Origin: Flavobacteriaceae bacterium GSB9
Lineage (GTDB): Bacteria; Bacteroidota; Bacteroidia; Flavobacteriales; Flavobacteriaceae
Direction: 5' to 3'
DNA length: 64,000 nucleotides
NCBI GenBank assembly: GCA_022749295.1
Contig: CP062007.1
Location: 310,001-374,000 of the forward strand
This document shows, in pieces, positions 29,475 to 39,900 of the stretch. The notes beneath the pieces are model-generated. The model searched no databases. It had not been told where the DNA came from and saw only the letters and a list, made by a program, of their open reading frames with translations. Positions within the stretch are counted from its first letter, which is position 1. The number at the start of each line of letters is the position of its first letter. A program made the position numbers and the translations under genes.

Positions 29475-32400
29475 TTATTTTTTTCTTAAATCTAGGGTTA
29501 CAGGAAATTCGGCATTCAGTGGCAATTCCTTGTAGTCAAATTTTTTGGAACAGTATTGTTTTTTTATTTGGCTATACTCCTTTTCGTTAATCATTCCTCC
29601 TTTATCTTCAACAATATCGCCTTGGGTATGCCCAAAATCCCAGAAACGGTTAATGCGTCTAGATTCGGCCTCGAGGCTGTTTACAGGATAGGTTTCGTAG
29701 GCGCGCCCACCTGGGTGCCCTACAAAATATGTGCAACCACCCATCGAGTGTTTGTTCCAAGTGTCAACAATATCAAAAACCAATGGCGCATCTATGCCTA
29801 TTGTGGGGTGTAACGCTGAATATGGGTTCCAGGCTTTATATCGAATAGCGGCAACATATTCACCTTTTATACCGGTACTGGTTAAAGGCACTTTTACACC
29901 ATTGCAAGTTACAACATATCTTTTAGCGGTGAAATTAGAAACTTTAATTTGAACACGTTCCAATGAGGAATCAACATATCTGGCTGTTCCGCTGCCCGAC
30001 ATCTCTTCGCCCAGAACATTCCATGGTTCTATAGCTGCCCGTAATTCAAAATGTATATCGTTGATTGTAGTCATTCCATAAAGCGGAAACCTAAACTCAA
30101 AAAATGGGTTGAACCAGTCTTCCTTAAATTCGTAACCAGCATGGTTAATCTGCTCTACAACACTTTTGATGTCTTGGCGAACAAAATGCTCTATTAAATA
30201 TTTGTCGTGTAGTTCAGTACCCCAACGTACCAAATCGTGTTCATAGGGTTCTTTCCAAAACCAAGACACCAGCGTTCTCACCAATAAATTCTGCATCAGG
30301 CTCATTTGTGGGTGTGGTGGCATGTCGAAGGCACGTAGCTCCAAAATACCTAAACGCCCCGATGAAGAATCGGGTGAGTACAGTTTATCTATACAGAATT
30401 CGGCCCGGTGGGTGTTTCCAGTTAAATCGGTTAGTAAATGACGAAATAAACGGTCGGTTAACCAAAAAGGAACATCGCCATCTTTCGGAATTTTATTGAA
30501 TGCAATTTCCAATTCATAAAGGTTTTCCATTCTTGCTTCATCGATGCGCGGCGCTTGGCTCGTAGCGCCGATAAAGGCACCAGAGAATAAATAGGAAAGC
30601 CCCGGGTGGTGTTGCCAAAAGGTCAATAAACTTCGCAATAAGCTAGGTTTGCGTAGCAGTGGGCTATCGGCAGGTGTTACACCGCCTAAAGTAACGTGGT
30701 TGCCGCCACCCGTACCTGTATGCTTGCCGTCCAACATAAACTTTTCAGTGCCTAAACGTGAGTGTTTGGCATGTTCGTATAGTTTTAAGGTGTTACTAGT
30801 GAGTTCTTTCCAGTTTTTTGCTGGTTGCACATTAATTTCAATCACGCCCGGATCGGGTGTTATTTTCAAGGACTCCAAACGGTTGTCATGCGGTGGGTCG
30901 TAGCCTTCAAAAACAACAGGAATGTTTAATTTTTTTGATGTCGCTTCAATGGCCGCAATAAGGTCGAGATAAAATTCGGCAGCATCCAAGGGTGGCAGAA
31001 ATAAATAAAGTTGATTATCTCTAAGTTCAGCACAAAGGGCTGTACGAACAAAGTATTCGTGTTCAACTTTTTTTTCGCTGTTACGTTGCGTCTTTTTGCG
31101 TCGTTTTTCAACCTTGTCGGAATATAAAGGTAAGGCATCCTGTTCTGAAAATTGATCAGGTTCAAACTTTGGAAACTCTTTCTGTTTAGGTTTTTGAATC
31201 AGCGAATCCAGCGGTAACCTCAAACCAATGGGTGAGTTGCCCGGAATTAAAAAAACGTGCTGTCTCCTAAATTCCCAATCGCAAGTGTACCAAGTGCCTT
31301 CAGAATTGTTTAACGGCAATACATAGCCAACGGGTTTTGAGGTGCCGTCTTTTAATATTTCTTTTAGTTTGTCTTTTACTAATAGATTGCCATTTTCTTT
31401 AGTGGGATCGATATCTACTGGCATTTTTCCTTCTTTCCAAAGGAAGTAAAAACTGTCTTCGTAAGCGGGTTTTATATTTTTGTCGCTTAAACCCAAATAG
31501 GTTGTAAGTGTTTTCAAGAAGGTTTTATCGGTATTTTCCGGAAGCTTCTCATGGTTTGAAAACAATGAAAGAAGTTTCTTGTTGTTCCAGACAGGTTTAC
31601 CGTCTTTTCGCCAACAAATTTCTATAGACCAACGTGGAAGTGGCTCTCCCGGATACCATTTGCCCTGTGCTTGATGCAAAACGCCGCCTTTTCCAAACTC
31701 ATCATATAATCTTGCTGAGAGGTCTTTAGCCAGTTTCCGTTTGTGTTCGCCGTCGGCATCGGTATTCCATTCAGGCGATTCCATATCATCAATCGAAACG
31801 AAGGTGGGTTCACCTCCCATAGTTAGTCGCACGTCGTTTTTCTGCAATTCGTCTTCAACCTTGAATCCGAGATTGTAAATGGCTTTCCATTGTTTTTCGG
31901 AGTAAGGTTTTGTTACGCGAGGTGATTCAAAAATGCGTTTAACCGAGTTTTCAAAAAAGAATTCGGTTTCGCAAATATCGGTCATTCCCGTAACGGGCGC
32001 AGCGCTTTCAAAGGAAGGCGTGCAAGCCAATGGAATATGGCCTTCACCAGCTAAAAGGCCAGAAGTGGCATCAAAACCAATCCAACCGGCACCAGGAATA
32101 TAAACTTCGGCCCAAGCATGTAAATCGGTAAAATCTTCTTCGGGACCAGAAGGACCATCCAACGATTTTTCGTCTGATTTTAATTGCACTAAATAGCCGG
32201 AAACAAAACGGGCGCCAAAACCCAAATGACGCATAACCTGAACAAAAAGCCAAGCATAATCTCTGCACGATCCGTTTTTTTGGCCGAGCGTTTGTTCGCA
32301 TGTTTGTACGCCCGGATCCATGCGGATGTTGTAATTTAAAAATTCATTTATTTTTCTGTTAATATCGATTAAAAAATAAATGGTCTTGCGCGGAGAACGG

Positions 32401-32804
32401 TCAATAGTTTTCAGGAATTCCTGAAGAAGGGGTCCGTTATCGGTAACTTCCAAATAGGGTAGAAGCTCCTTTTTTGTTGTTTCAAGATAATTAAAGGGAT
32501 AATCTTCAGCATATTTTTCAACGAAAAAATCAAACGGGTTAATGGTTTTTAAATCGGCTATAATTTCAACATCTACTGAAAGTTCTTTGGTTTTTTCTGG
32601 AAAAGTCAACCGAGCCAAGTAATTTCCAAAAGGGTCTTGTTGCCAATTGAAAAAATGATTTTCAGGTTTGATTTTTATGGAATAAGCCTCAATGGGAGTT
32701 CGGCTGTGTGGTGCCGGTCGAAGCCGAAAGATATGTGGCGATAGGGAAACTAAACGGTCGTATTTATATAAGGTTTTGTGTGAGATAACAATTTTTAAAG
32801 CCAT
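29475..32804 (-). CDS. Transglutaminase-like protein fused to DUF2126 amidoligase-like domain
   Basis: A 1109-residue protein. Residues about 1-290 are a transglutaminase-like module with Cys in QKNGSCRDYAWLFVQ, His in DLHAWAEVYIPG and Asp in WIGFDATSG. Residues about 310-1100 are DUF2126, starting near VRLTMGGEPTFVSIDD, with EICWRKDGKPVW and HTGTGGGNHVTLGG as strong markers. DUF2126 has been placed among glutamine-synthetase-like COOH-NH2 ligases, so this protein may both cut and form amide bonds. It is the first gene of the operon. No signal peptide is present. Confidence 0.9.
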   Translation of the reverse strand: MALKIVISHKTLYKYDRLVSLSPHIFRLRPAPHSRTPIEAYSIKIKPENHFFNWQQDPFGNYLARLTFPEKTKELSVDVEIIADLKTINPFDFFVEKYAEDYPFNYLETTKKELLPYLEVTDNGPLLQEFLKTIDRSPRKTIYFLIDINRKINEFLNYNIRMDPGVQTCEQTLGQKNGSCRDYAWLFVQVMRHLGFGARFVSGYLVQLKSDEKSLDGPSGPEEDFTDLHAWAEVYIPGAGWIGFDATSGLLAGEGHIPLACTPSFESAAPVTGMTDICETEFFFENSVKRIFESPRVTKPYSEKQWKAIYNLGFKVEDELQKNDVRLTMGGEPTFVSIDDMESPEWNTDADGEHKRKLAKDLSARLYDEFGKGGVLHQAQGKWYPGEPLPRWSIEICWRKDGKPVWNNKKLLSLFSNHEKLPENTDKTFLKTLTTYLGLSDKNIKPAYEDSFYFLWKEGKMPVDIDPTKENGNLLVKDKLKEILKDGTSKPVGYVLPLNNSEGTWYTCDWEFRRQHVFLIPGNSPIGLRLPLDSLIQKPKQKEFPKFEPDQFSEQDALPLYSDKVEKRRKKTQRNSEKKVEHEYFVRTALCAELRDNQLYLFLPPLDAAEFYLDLIAAIEATSKKLNIPVVFEGYDPPHDNRLESLKITPDPGVIEINVQPAKNWKELTSNTLKLYEHAKHSRLGTEKFMLDGKHTGTGGGNHVTLGGVTPADSPLLRKPSLLRSLLTFWQHHPGLSYLFSGAFIGATSQAPRIDEARMENLYELEIAFNKIPKDGDVPFWLTDRLFRHLLTDLTGNTHRAEFCIDKLYSPDSSSGRLGILELRAFDMPPHPQMSLMQNLLVRTLVSWFWKEPYEHDLVRWGTELHDKYLIEHFVRQDIKSVVEQINHAGYEFKEDWFNPFFEFRFPLYGMTTINDIHFELRAAIEPWNVLGEEMSGSGTARYVDSSLERVQIKVSNFTAKRYVVTCNGVKVPLTSTGIKGEYVAAIRYKAWNPYSALHPTIGIDAPLVFDIVDTWNKHSMGGCTYFVGHPGGRAYETYPVNSLEAESRRINRFWDFGHTQGDIVEDKGGMINEKEYSQIKKQYCSKKFDYKELPLNAEFPVTLDLRKK

Positions 32805-32996
32805 TTTGAGAATTGGTTTATTTGGAAATATACCTTATAAAAATACACTAAATTTTAGCATATTTTATATGGATAGCTTTTTCGTTAAATTATTATTTAG
32901 ATTTTAAAATTTTCTAATTCAAAATAATAATATTCGTGATTTTTGTCGATAATTTTTTTAAATCATCAAAGAAAAGAGTTTGCACCCTTTTTTTAT

Positions 32997-34037
32997 TTAG
33001 GAATCGTAAACCCTGTTTTCTTGTTCATTAACCCTTATAAACGTAGTGCGTTTGGTGAGTTCTTTCAAACGTTTTGCGCCAACATAAGTGCAAGTACTGC
33101 GTAATCCACCAAGAATGTCTTGTAGGGTGTTTTCAACAGAACCTTTGTAGAGTACTTCAACGGTTTTGCCTTCGCTAGCGCGATATTCGGCAACGCCGCC
33201 CACATGTTTTTCCATGGCAGTTGCAGAACTCATTCCATAAAATTTGCGAAAAGGCTTGCCATTTTTTTCAATCATTTCGCCACCACTTTCATCATGGCCA
33301 GCTAGCATTCCACCAAGCATAACGAAATCGGCTCCAGCACCAAAAGCCTTGGCGATATCACCTGGAGAAGTGCAACCACCATCACTTATAATCTGTCCGC
33401 CAAGTCCATGTGCAGCATCTGCACATTCAATTATGGCCGACAGTTGTGGGTAGCCTACGCCTGTTTTAACACGCGTGGTACATACCGAACCTGGACCGAT
33501 GCCTACTTTTACAATATCGGCTCCGGATAATAAAAGTTCTTCAACCATTTCGCCTGTTACCACATTGCCGGCAATAATAACTTTTTCGGGGTATTGTGCT
33601 CTGGTTTGTTTTACAAATTCTGCAAAATGCTCCGAATAGCCATTGGCAACGTCAATACAGATAAACTTTAAATTCGGATTGATTTCAAAAATTTGAGCTA
33701 GTTTTTTTGAGTCTTGTTCGCTGATGCCTGTACTAACGGCTATGTAGTTTTCTGCGCCATTTGGCAAATTGCTAAAAAACTCACGCCAATCTTCTAAAGA
33801 ATAATGTTTGTGCATGGCGGTGAATAATTTTTGTTCTGATAGGGCACGGGCCATATTAAAAGTTCCTACGGTATCCATATTAGCTGCCATGATAGGAATG
33901 CCTTCCCACAATAAAGGGCTGTGCAAAAATTTGAATTCACGTTCTAGGGTTACCTCAGATCTACTTTTTAAAGTAGAGCGTTTGGGCCTAATCATAACAT
34001 CTTTAAATCCTAATTTTATATCGTATTCTATCCTCAT
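32997..34037 (-). CDS. guaC: GMP reductase
   Basis: A 346-residue TIM-barrel enzyme, almost the same length as E. coli GuaC and alike throughout. [20 protein letters not shown] holds the catalytic Cys and flap, [20 protein letters not shown] is the phosphate-binding loop, and the C-terminus ends [13 protein letters not shown] as in enterobacterial GuaC. It deaminates GMP to IMP with NADPH. IMP dehydrogenase is excluded because no CBS pair is inserted and the GuaC-specific N-terminus ([16 protein letters not shown]) is present. Confidence 0.96.
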   Translation of the reverse strand: MRIEYDIKLGFKDVMIRPKRSTLKSRSEVTLEREFKFLHSPLLWEGIPIMAANMDTVGTFNMARALSEQKLFTAMHKHYSLEDWREFFSNLPNGAENYIAVSTGISEQDSKKLAQIFEINPNLKFICIDVANGYSEHFAEFVKQTRAQYPEKVIIAGNVVTGEMVEELLLSGADIVKVGIGPGSVCTTRVKTGVGYPQLSAIIECADAAHGLGGQIISDGGCTSPGDIAKAFGAGADFVMLGGMLAGHDESGGEMIEKNGKPFRKFYGMSSATAMEKHVGGVAEYRASEGKTVEVLYKGSVENTLQDILGGLRSTCTYVGAKRLKELTKRTTFIRVNEQENRVYDS

Positions 34038-34070
34038 GTATTCGTTATTAAGTGTAGGGTTTCTTAAGCT

Positions 34071-34103
34071 TAAAAGTAAATAAATTTAAAATATTTACCC
34101 CAA
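34071..34103 (-). promoter_or_regulatory. Candidate promoter for guaC
   Basis: On the minus strand TTG (34103-34101), 22 bases, then TACTTTTA (34078-34071), a 7-of-8 match to TAnnTTTG. It lies about 33 bases before the guaC start. Confidence 0.4.
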
Positions 34104-34121
34104 GTATTAGCATATAATTGT

Positions 34122-34153
34122 TTTGTGATTTTCCTTAATTATAAATAAGTTTG
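34122..34153 (+). promoter_or_regulatory. Promoter for the hybrid kinase gene
   Basis: TTTG (34122-34125), 20 bases, then TAAGTTTG (34146-34153): both boxes match the Bacteroidetes consensus with ideal spacing. The predicted start near 34160 leaves a leader of about 10 bases before the ATG at 34171. Confidence 0.7.
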
Positions 34154-34170
34154 TTGAAAGCGCCAGTCTA

Positions 34171-35571
34171 ATGAATTTCCTGTCAAAATTTATAAAATCC
34201 TTAAAGGTAAAAAAGAAGTTGTCTATTTTTATCTTTATATCCATTACGGCTATTTTGTTTGTTGGTTATGCTGTTCTAGACGATAAGATTTACGCCAACA
34301 GTGCCGCACTTTTTCTTTTCATTATTGCTAGTTTTCAAGTTTTCGGATTGCAATATTTTTTAAAAAGCCATTTAAAGAATGAAGTGATAAAATCGAATTT
34401 AAAGCTTAGAATTGAGGAAATAAAAAATGAATTGGCGGATGCCGATAATCTGGCCAATGAAAAATCGGTTTATCTAGCCAATATGAGTTATGAGGTTCGA
34501 ACGCCATTAAGTACAGTTTTAGGTATGATAAACATGCTGAAACAAACCGATTTGAGTGACCATCAAAGAGCACAGGTTGAAATTGCCGAATATTCCTCCA
34601 AACATTTGTTGCAACTAGTAAATATGATAACAGACAACTCAAATGTCGAGTCTGGTGATGTAACACTCAAAATGGGCGCCATGGATATTAAATCGGATTT
34701 AACAAAGCTCTTTAAGGTTTTTGAATATCAAGCATGGGAAAAGGGATTGGAATTCGAATATAAGTTTTTGCCCGATCAAAATGATAAATTTTTACTTATC
34801 GGAGATTCGCCAAGAATACAGCAAATACTTATTAACCTCATAAATAACGCCATAAAATTCACCAACATAGGAAAGATATCAGTAATCGTAGATCAAACGG
34901 TTGGAATAAATGACGAACAGATTATATCTTTTTACGTAAAGGATACAGGTGTTGGAATGCGCCCTAATGAAGCAAAACAGGTGTTTGAACCAATAAATCA
35001 ACCAGCTTTAAAGGATTACAGGGGAAGAGGTATTGGGTTGTCCATTTCTAATAAATTAGTAAAATTAATGGGAGGACAGCTAAAGTTAGAAAGTAAGGAG
35101 AATGAAGGCTCTACATTTTACTTTAGTTTGCAGCTTAAAAAAACACTAAACTTAAAGGTAGAAGAAGAAATAAGTAAACCCATATTATTGGAAAAGCTTA
35201 ACGTATTGGTGGCTGAAGATAATAGAACCAACCAAAAAGTTATTAAGTTCTTACTGGAAAAACAAGGTGCCGATTGCACTTTTGCGAAAAATGGGCTAGA
35301 AGCTGTTGAACTATACAAAATACTAGATTTCGATATTATTTTTATGGATATCTATATGCCCGATATGAATGGTTATCAAGCCACAAAATTTATTAAGGAA
35401 ACCGATAAATACGCAGTAAAACAAACACCAATTATTGCGGTGTCTGCCAGTGCTTTTGAAGAAGATATCAATAATGCTAAACTCGCCGGTATTGACGATT
35501 TTTTAGCCAAACCCATTGAAGCAAAAAAACTGAATAAACTCCTATTGAAACATTCAAAAAAAAGCGCTTAA
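34171..35571 (+). CDS. Hybrid histidine kinase-response regulator with a mutated H-box
   Basis: A 466-residue protein: two membrane helices with almost no loop between them (about 17-35 and 43-62), a dimerisation/H-box region (about 95-165), an ATPase domain (about 205-335) and a receiver (about 342-462). The N-box (INLINNAIKFT), DTGVGM and GRGIGLSIS show a complete ATP site. The receiver keeps its acidic pair (EDN), phospho-Asp D393 (MDIYMPDMNG), Ser in VSASA and Lys in AKP. The H-box, however, reads NMSYEVRTPL: residue 107, normally the phospho-acceptor His, is Tyr (codon TAT, 34489-34491). It has no extracellular sensor. It could be a pseudokinase, a phosphatase, or a scaffold whose receiver is phosphorylated by another kinase. 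Confidence 0.9.
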   Translation: MNFLSKFIKSLKVKKKLSIFIFISITAILFVGYAVLDDKIYANSAALFLFIIASFQVFGLQYFLKSHLKNEVIKSNLKLRIEEIKNELADADNLANEKSVYLANMSYEVRTPLSTVLGMINMLKQTDLSDHQRAQVEIAEYSSKHLLQLVNMITDNSNVESGDVTLKMGAMDIKSDLTKLFKVFEYQAWEKGLEFEYKFLPDQNDKFLLIGDSPRIQQILINLINNAIKFTNIGKISVIVDQTVGINDEQIISFYVKDTGVGMRPNEAKQVFEPINQPALKDYRGRGIGLSISNKLVKLMGGQLKLESKENEGSTFYFSLQLKKTLNLKVEEEISKPILLEKLNVLVAEDNRTNQKVIKFLLEKQGADCTFAKNGLEAVELYKILDFDIIFMDIYMPDMNGYQATKFIKETDKYAVKQTPIIAVSASAFEEDINNAKLAGIDDFLAKPIEAKKLNKLLLKHSKKSA

Positions 35572-35680
35572 ATGCTGTGCCCTGCTTTAAAAACCTATTT
35601 AATTTAAGCATCAGTTCGAGTAGTTTTTAGTGTCAAAAAATTGTATGGATAACGGTCTTTTATACAAAACCAAAACTAGC

Positions 35681-36559
35681 TTAATTATTTGATTTCTTGT
35701 GTTTCCAACGTTTATGGGTCCAGAAATAATATTCTGGTGCTTCATAAATTTGCTTTTCAACTTCCCTTAAAAACATATCGGTTAGGTCGTAGTCTTTATA
35801 AATTCTTGAATCTTCGGCAAGTGTAATGATTTCAGCTTCATAATAGCCGCGTTTTACCTTGTTCACTTTTAAATAGGCGGTTGAAAAATCTAATTTTTTT
35901 GCCAAACGCTCTGCTCCGGTAAAGCAAGGCACTTTAATACCCATAAACGAGCTCCAATACACTTCCTTGCTTAATCTTGGCGATTGGTCACTTAAAAAAC
36001 CCGTAATGGTTCTGCTGCCCTCGTTTTCGTTTTGCGTAATGGTGTTTATGGTTTCTTTGGTGCTAATAAGCGTGGTGTTGAATTTAGAACGAATATCACG
36101 AACCAATTTATCAAAATGTTTGTTGGCTAGTTTTTTATAAACTGCAAAACCTTTAAAGTTAATGTAATTTTGCAGTACAATAGACCATTCCCAACTGGCA
36201 TAATGCCCAAAAATTAAAATAATGCTTTTGTTGAGTTTTTCCAAGCGTTTTAGTTCTTCTGGGTTGGTTATTTTAAAGCGCTTTTTTAATTCTCTTTCAG
36301 AAATCGTCATGGTTTTAGCCATTTCTAAAAACATATCGCAGAGGTGCTTATAGAATTTTTTTTTAATGGTGGTAATTTCCTTTAAAGATTTTTCAGGAAA
36401 CACTAATTTTAAATTGTTTTCTACAACCTTTTTTCGATAGCCTATAATATAGAAGAGTAGAACATATAAACCATCTGAAACGCAATAAAGCAATCTGAAT
36501 GGTAAAACCGAAACCATCCACAAAAGCGGATAAACTAGAATATAAGCTAGAAATTGCAT
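35681..36559 (-). CDS. Lipid A acyltransferase family protein (LpxL/HtrB-like)
   Basis: A 292-residue inner-membrane acyltransferase. An N-terminal helix is followed by the catalytic HX4E motif in FGHYASWEWS (about 117-126). GFLSDQSPR and the C-terminal YFWTHKRWKHKK match the LpxL/LpxM family. It probably adds a secondary acyl chain to lipid A on the cytoplasmic face; in Bacteroidota, related proteins may act on other lipids. The gene is divergent from the rhomboid gene, with -7 boxes for both genes lying back to back. Confidence 0.88.
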   Translation of the reverse strand: MQFLAYILVYPLLWMVSVLPFRLLYCVSDGLYVLLFYIIGYRKKVVENNLKLVFPEKSLKEITTIKKKFYKHLCDMFLEMAKTMTISERELKKRFKITNPEELKRLEKLNKSIILIFGHYASWEWSIVLQNYINFKGFAVYKKLANKHFDKLVRDIRSKFNTTLISTKETINTITQNENEGSRTITGFLSDQSPRLSKEVYWSSFMGIKVPCFTGAERLAKKLDFSTAYLKVNKVKRGYYEAEIITLAEDSRIYKDYDLTDMFLREVEKQIYEAPEYYFWTHKRWKHKKSNN

Positions 36560-36569
36560 GAATTAATTT

Positions 36570-36585
36570 TAGATTTGCAAATATA
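36570..36585. promoter_or_regulatory. Back-to-back -7 boxes for divergent genes
   Basis: Bases 36570-36577 read TAGATTTG on the plus strand (rhomboid direction). Bases 36578-36585 read CAAATATA, which is TATATTTG on the minus strand (acyltransferase direction). Both are perfect TAnnTTTG boxes and they touch. The whole gap between the two ATGs is only 54 bases. No convincing -33 TTG for either side. Confidence 0.5.
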
Positions 36586-36613
36586 GACTAATTCAAACTT
36601 AAACCTCATTCTC

Positions 36614-37264
36614 ATGGGCAAAATAGATATAATTACCATTGTGCTGATTGCAGCCAACGTCATTATTTCGTACAAAGGATTTCAAGATTATTCGTTTTTC
36701 GAAAAATACAAATTTAATGTGGGTGCGGTAAAACGTGGAGAGCAAGTCCGTTTGTTTAGTTCGGGGTTTTTACATGCCGATACGCAGCATTTGTTGTTTA
36801 ATATGTTGACGCTGTACTTTTTTGCCGATGTGGTTATTGCCTTGTTAAATACTACGCAGTTTGTTCTTATTTATGTGGGCAGTTTGTTATTGGGCAATTT
36901 GTTGTCGTTATATTTTCATAAAAATGAATACCATTACAGTGCTGTTGGGGCTAGTGGTGCTGTTTCAGGCGTTATTTATGCCGCTATTTTGTTGCAACCG
37001 GGCATGAGTTTGTACTTGTTTTTTGTGCCTATACCCATTCCGGCATATATTTTTGGTATTGGTTATTTGTTGTATTCTATTTATGGTATGAAAAACCGTA
37101 TTGGTAACATTGGCCACGATGCCCACTTTGGTGGTGCCATTGGTGGATATATTATCACTTTGGGGTTATCGCCATGGTTATTTCAAACTAATTTATTAAT
37201 GGTGGTTTTGTTGGCCATTCCTATTGCACTGCTTTTTATATTGAAGAAAATGCGGAAGATGTAA
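36614..37264 (+). CDS. Rhomboid family intramembrane serine protease
   Basis: A 216-residue six-helix membrane protein. The catalytic dyad is visible: S114 in GASGAVSG and H171 in HDAHFGGAIGG. HADTQHLLFNMLTLYFF is the HxxxN-type oxyanion region in helix 2. It should cut membrane-spanning segments of substrates inside the inner membrane. It is a minimal core without extra domains. The substrate is unknown. Confidence 0.93.
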   Translation: MGKIDIITIVLIAANVIISYKGFQDYSFFEKYKFNVGAVKRGEQVRLFSSGFLHADTQHLLFNMLTLYFFADVVIALLNTTQFVLIYVGSLLLGNLLSLYFHKNEYHYSAVGASGAVSGVIYAAILLQPGMSLYLFFVPIPIPAYIFGIGYLLYSIYGMKNRIGNIGHDAHFGGAIGGYIITLGLSPWLFQTNLLMVVLLAIPIALLFILKKMRKM

Positions 37265-37441
37265 TTTAAGTTGTAATTATAACTTACCATTATCAGTATG
37301 GCACGGCAATTGAATTTATTATCTATATGAAGACAGGTGTATTGGTTTAAACCGCCTGTATTCAACGTATTTAAAACGATTATAGAAAAACCTAAAAACA
37401 TAACGATCTGTTTTTAATGACAGATTGACTTAATATAGTAT

Positions 37442-39892
37442 ATGAAGAAATCGAATATTATGAATCTTGACAGTTTGTCACTACAGGAATTTGACGAAAA
37501 TGCAGAGTTAATTCCGTTAATGACACCCGAAGATGAAGAAGCCATTAATAACGAAGAATTACCAGAAACCTTGCCTATTTTGTCGTTACGCAACACGGTA
37601 TTGTTTCCAGGAGTAGTTATTCCTATTACGGCTGGCAGAGACCAATCCATAAAACTGATTAACGATGCTAATAAAGGCGGAAAGGTGATTGGTGTAGTGG
37701 CCCAAAAGGATGAAAATGTTGAAAAGCCAACTGCAAAGGATATCCATGAAACGGGAACGGTAGCCAGAATTTTAAGGGTTTTAAAAATGCCCGATGGCAA
37801 CGTTACTGTAATTATTCAAGGCAAAAAGCGTTTTAAGGTGGCCGAGGTAATTACTGAAGAGCCTTATATGAACGCAACCATTCGCGATATACCGGAAGCA
37901 CGCCCGGGCCAAAAAAACAAAGAGTTTACGGCCATAATTGATTCTATTAAAGATTTAGCGCTCGAAATAATCAAGGAAAGCCCAAATATCCCGAGTGAAG
38001 CCTCTTTTGCCATTAAAAACATTGAAAGTAATTCGTTTTTGGTGAATTTCGTGTCTTCAAATATGAACCTTTCGGTTGCCGAAAAACAGGAGCTGCTCGA
38101 AATCAACGACCTAAAAAAACGGGCTTTGGCCACCTTAAAATATATGAATGTCGAGTTTCAGAAATTGGAACTCAAAAACGACATCCAATCGAAGGTGCAA
38201 ATGGATATGAGCCAACAACAGCGCGAATATTTCCTTCATCAGCAAATGAAAACCATTCAGGAAGAACTGGGCGGTGTTAGCCACGATACCGAAATTGAAG
38301 AAATGCGCATTAAGGCCAAAGAGAAGAAATGGGACGAAAAAGTAGCCAAGCATTTTGAAAAGGAAATTGCCAAAATACAACGTATGAACCCTCAGGTTGC
38401 CGAGTATTCCATCCAGCGTAATTATTTAGAGCTGTTTTTAGATTTACCGTGGAACGAGTTTAGTAAAGATAAATTCGATCTAAAACGTGCCATGAAAATA
38501 TTGAACAGGGATCACTTTGGGTTGGAGGACGTAAAACGACGCATTATTGAGTATTTAGCAGTGTTAAAACTGCGTAACGACATGAAATCGCCCATTTTGT
38601 GTTTGTACGGCCCTCCGGGTGTTGGTAAAACCTCTTTGGGTAAATCTATTGCCGAGGCTTTAGGGCGCGAATATGTGCGCATGTCTTTGGGTGGTTTGCG
38701 TGATGAAGCCGAAATTAGAGGGCACCGTAAAACATATATTGGTGCTATGCCGGGCCGAATTATTCAAAACTTGAAAAAGGCAGGGACATCGAACCCTGTA
38801 TTTGTATTGGATGAAATCGATAAGCTTGCCACCTCAAATCAAGGTGACCCATCGTCTGCCATGCTTGAAGTTTTGGACCCCGAGCAAAATAGCGAGTTTT
38901 ATGATAACTTTTTGGAAATGGGATACGACCTTTCAAAAGTTATGTTTATCGCTACTTCCAATAGCTTGTCAACCATTCAGCCCGCTTTATTGGACCGTAT
39001 GGAAATTATAAACGTAACAGGGTATACTATTGAAGAAAAAGTAGAAATCGCCAAGCAGCACCTGTTACCCAAACAGCTTAAAGAGCACGGTTTATCGACA
39101 AAAGATCTAAAAATAGGCAAACCGCAACTCGAGAAAATTGTTGAGGGTTATACCCGCGAGTCAGGTGTTCGCGGCTTGGAAAAGCAAATCGCAAAAATGG
39201 TACGTCATGCGGCTAAAAATATAGCCATGGAAGAAGATTACAACATTAAAGTTACTAATGAAGATATTATTGATGTATTAGGTGGACCAAAACTTGAGCG
39301 CGATAAATATGAAAACAATAATGTGGCCGGCGTAGTTACCGGGTTGGCTTGGACGCGCGTTGGTGGTGACATTTTATTTATTGAGTCAATTTTATCAAAA
39401 GGAAAAGGAACCTTGACGGTTACCGGAAATTTAGGTAAAGTGATGAAAGAATCGGCTACCATTGCCATGGAATATATTAAATCGAACGCAGAGGAATTTG
39501 GAATAGATCCTGCCGCTTTCGATAAATATAATGTTCACATCCATGTGCCAGAGGGCGCAACGCCTAAAGATGGTCCAAGTGCAGGGATTACGATGCTTAC
39601 CTCTTTGGTGTCACTGTACACACAGAAAAAAGTGAAGAAAAGTTTAGCCATGACGGGTGAGATTACATTGCGCGGAAAAGTACTTCCGGTGGGCGGAATT
39701 AAAGAAAAGATTTTGGCAGCCAAGCGTGCCAGAATTAAAGAAATTCTGTTATGTGAAGATAATCGCCGGGATATTGAGGAAATTAAACCTGAATATTTAA
39801 AAGGTTTGACCTTCCATTATGTATCTGAAATGAGTGAGGTTATAAAAATAGCCATCACCAATCAAAAAGTTAAAAACGCCAAAGACATATAA
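37442..39892 (+). CDS. lon: ATP-dependent Lon protease
   Basis: An 816-residue LonA: an N-terminal substrate domain (about 40-240), a coiled segment, AAA+ domain with Walker [10 protein letters not shown] and Walker [10 protein letters not shown], and a protease domain with catalytic S713 in DGPSAGITM and K754 in GGIKEKIL. It degrades misfolded and regulatory proteins in the cytosol. A second ATG six codons downstream is possible. The gene is monocistronic, followed by a large composite hairpin with a T-run. Confidence 0.97.
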   Translation: MKKSNIMNLDSLSLQEFDENAELIPLMTPEDEEAINNEELPETLPILSLRNTVLFPGVVIPITAGRDQSIKLINDANKGGKVIGVVAQKDENVEKPTAKDIHETGTVARILRVLKMPDGNVTVIIQGKKRFKVAEVITEEPYMNATIRDIPEARPGQKNKEFTAIIDSIKDLALEIIKESPNIPSEASFAIKNIESNSFLVNFVSSNMNLSVAEKQELLEINDLKKRALATLKYMNVEFQKLELKNDIQSKVQMDMSQQQREYFLHQQMKTIQEELGGVSHDTEIEEMRIKAKEKKWDEKVAKHFEKEIAKIQRMNPQVAEYSIQRNYLELFLDLPWNEFSKDKFDLKRAMKILNRDHFGLEDVKRRIIEYLAVLKLRNDMKSPILCLYGPPGVGKTSLGKSIAEALGREYVRMSLGGLRDEAEIRGHRKTYIGAMPGRIIQNLKKAGTSNPVFVLDEIDKLATSNQGDPSSAMLEVLDPEQNSEFYDNFLEMGYDLSKVMFIATSNSLSTIQPALLDRMEIINVTGYTIEEKVEIAKQHLLPKQLKEHGLSTKDLKIGKPQLEKIVEGYTRESGVRGLEKQIAKMVRHAAKNIAMEEDYNIKVTNEDIIDVLGGPKLERDKYENNNVAGVVTGLAWTRVGGDILFIESILSKGKGTLTVTGNLGKVMKESATIAMEYIKSNAEEFGIDPAAFDKYNVHIHVPEGATPKDGPSAGITMLTSLVSLYTQKKVKKSLAMTGEITLRGKVLPVGGIKEKILAAKRARIKEILLCEDNRRDIEEIKPEYLKGLTFHYVSEMSEVIKIAITNQKVKNAKDI

Positions 39893-39900
39893 AAATAAGA

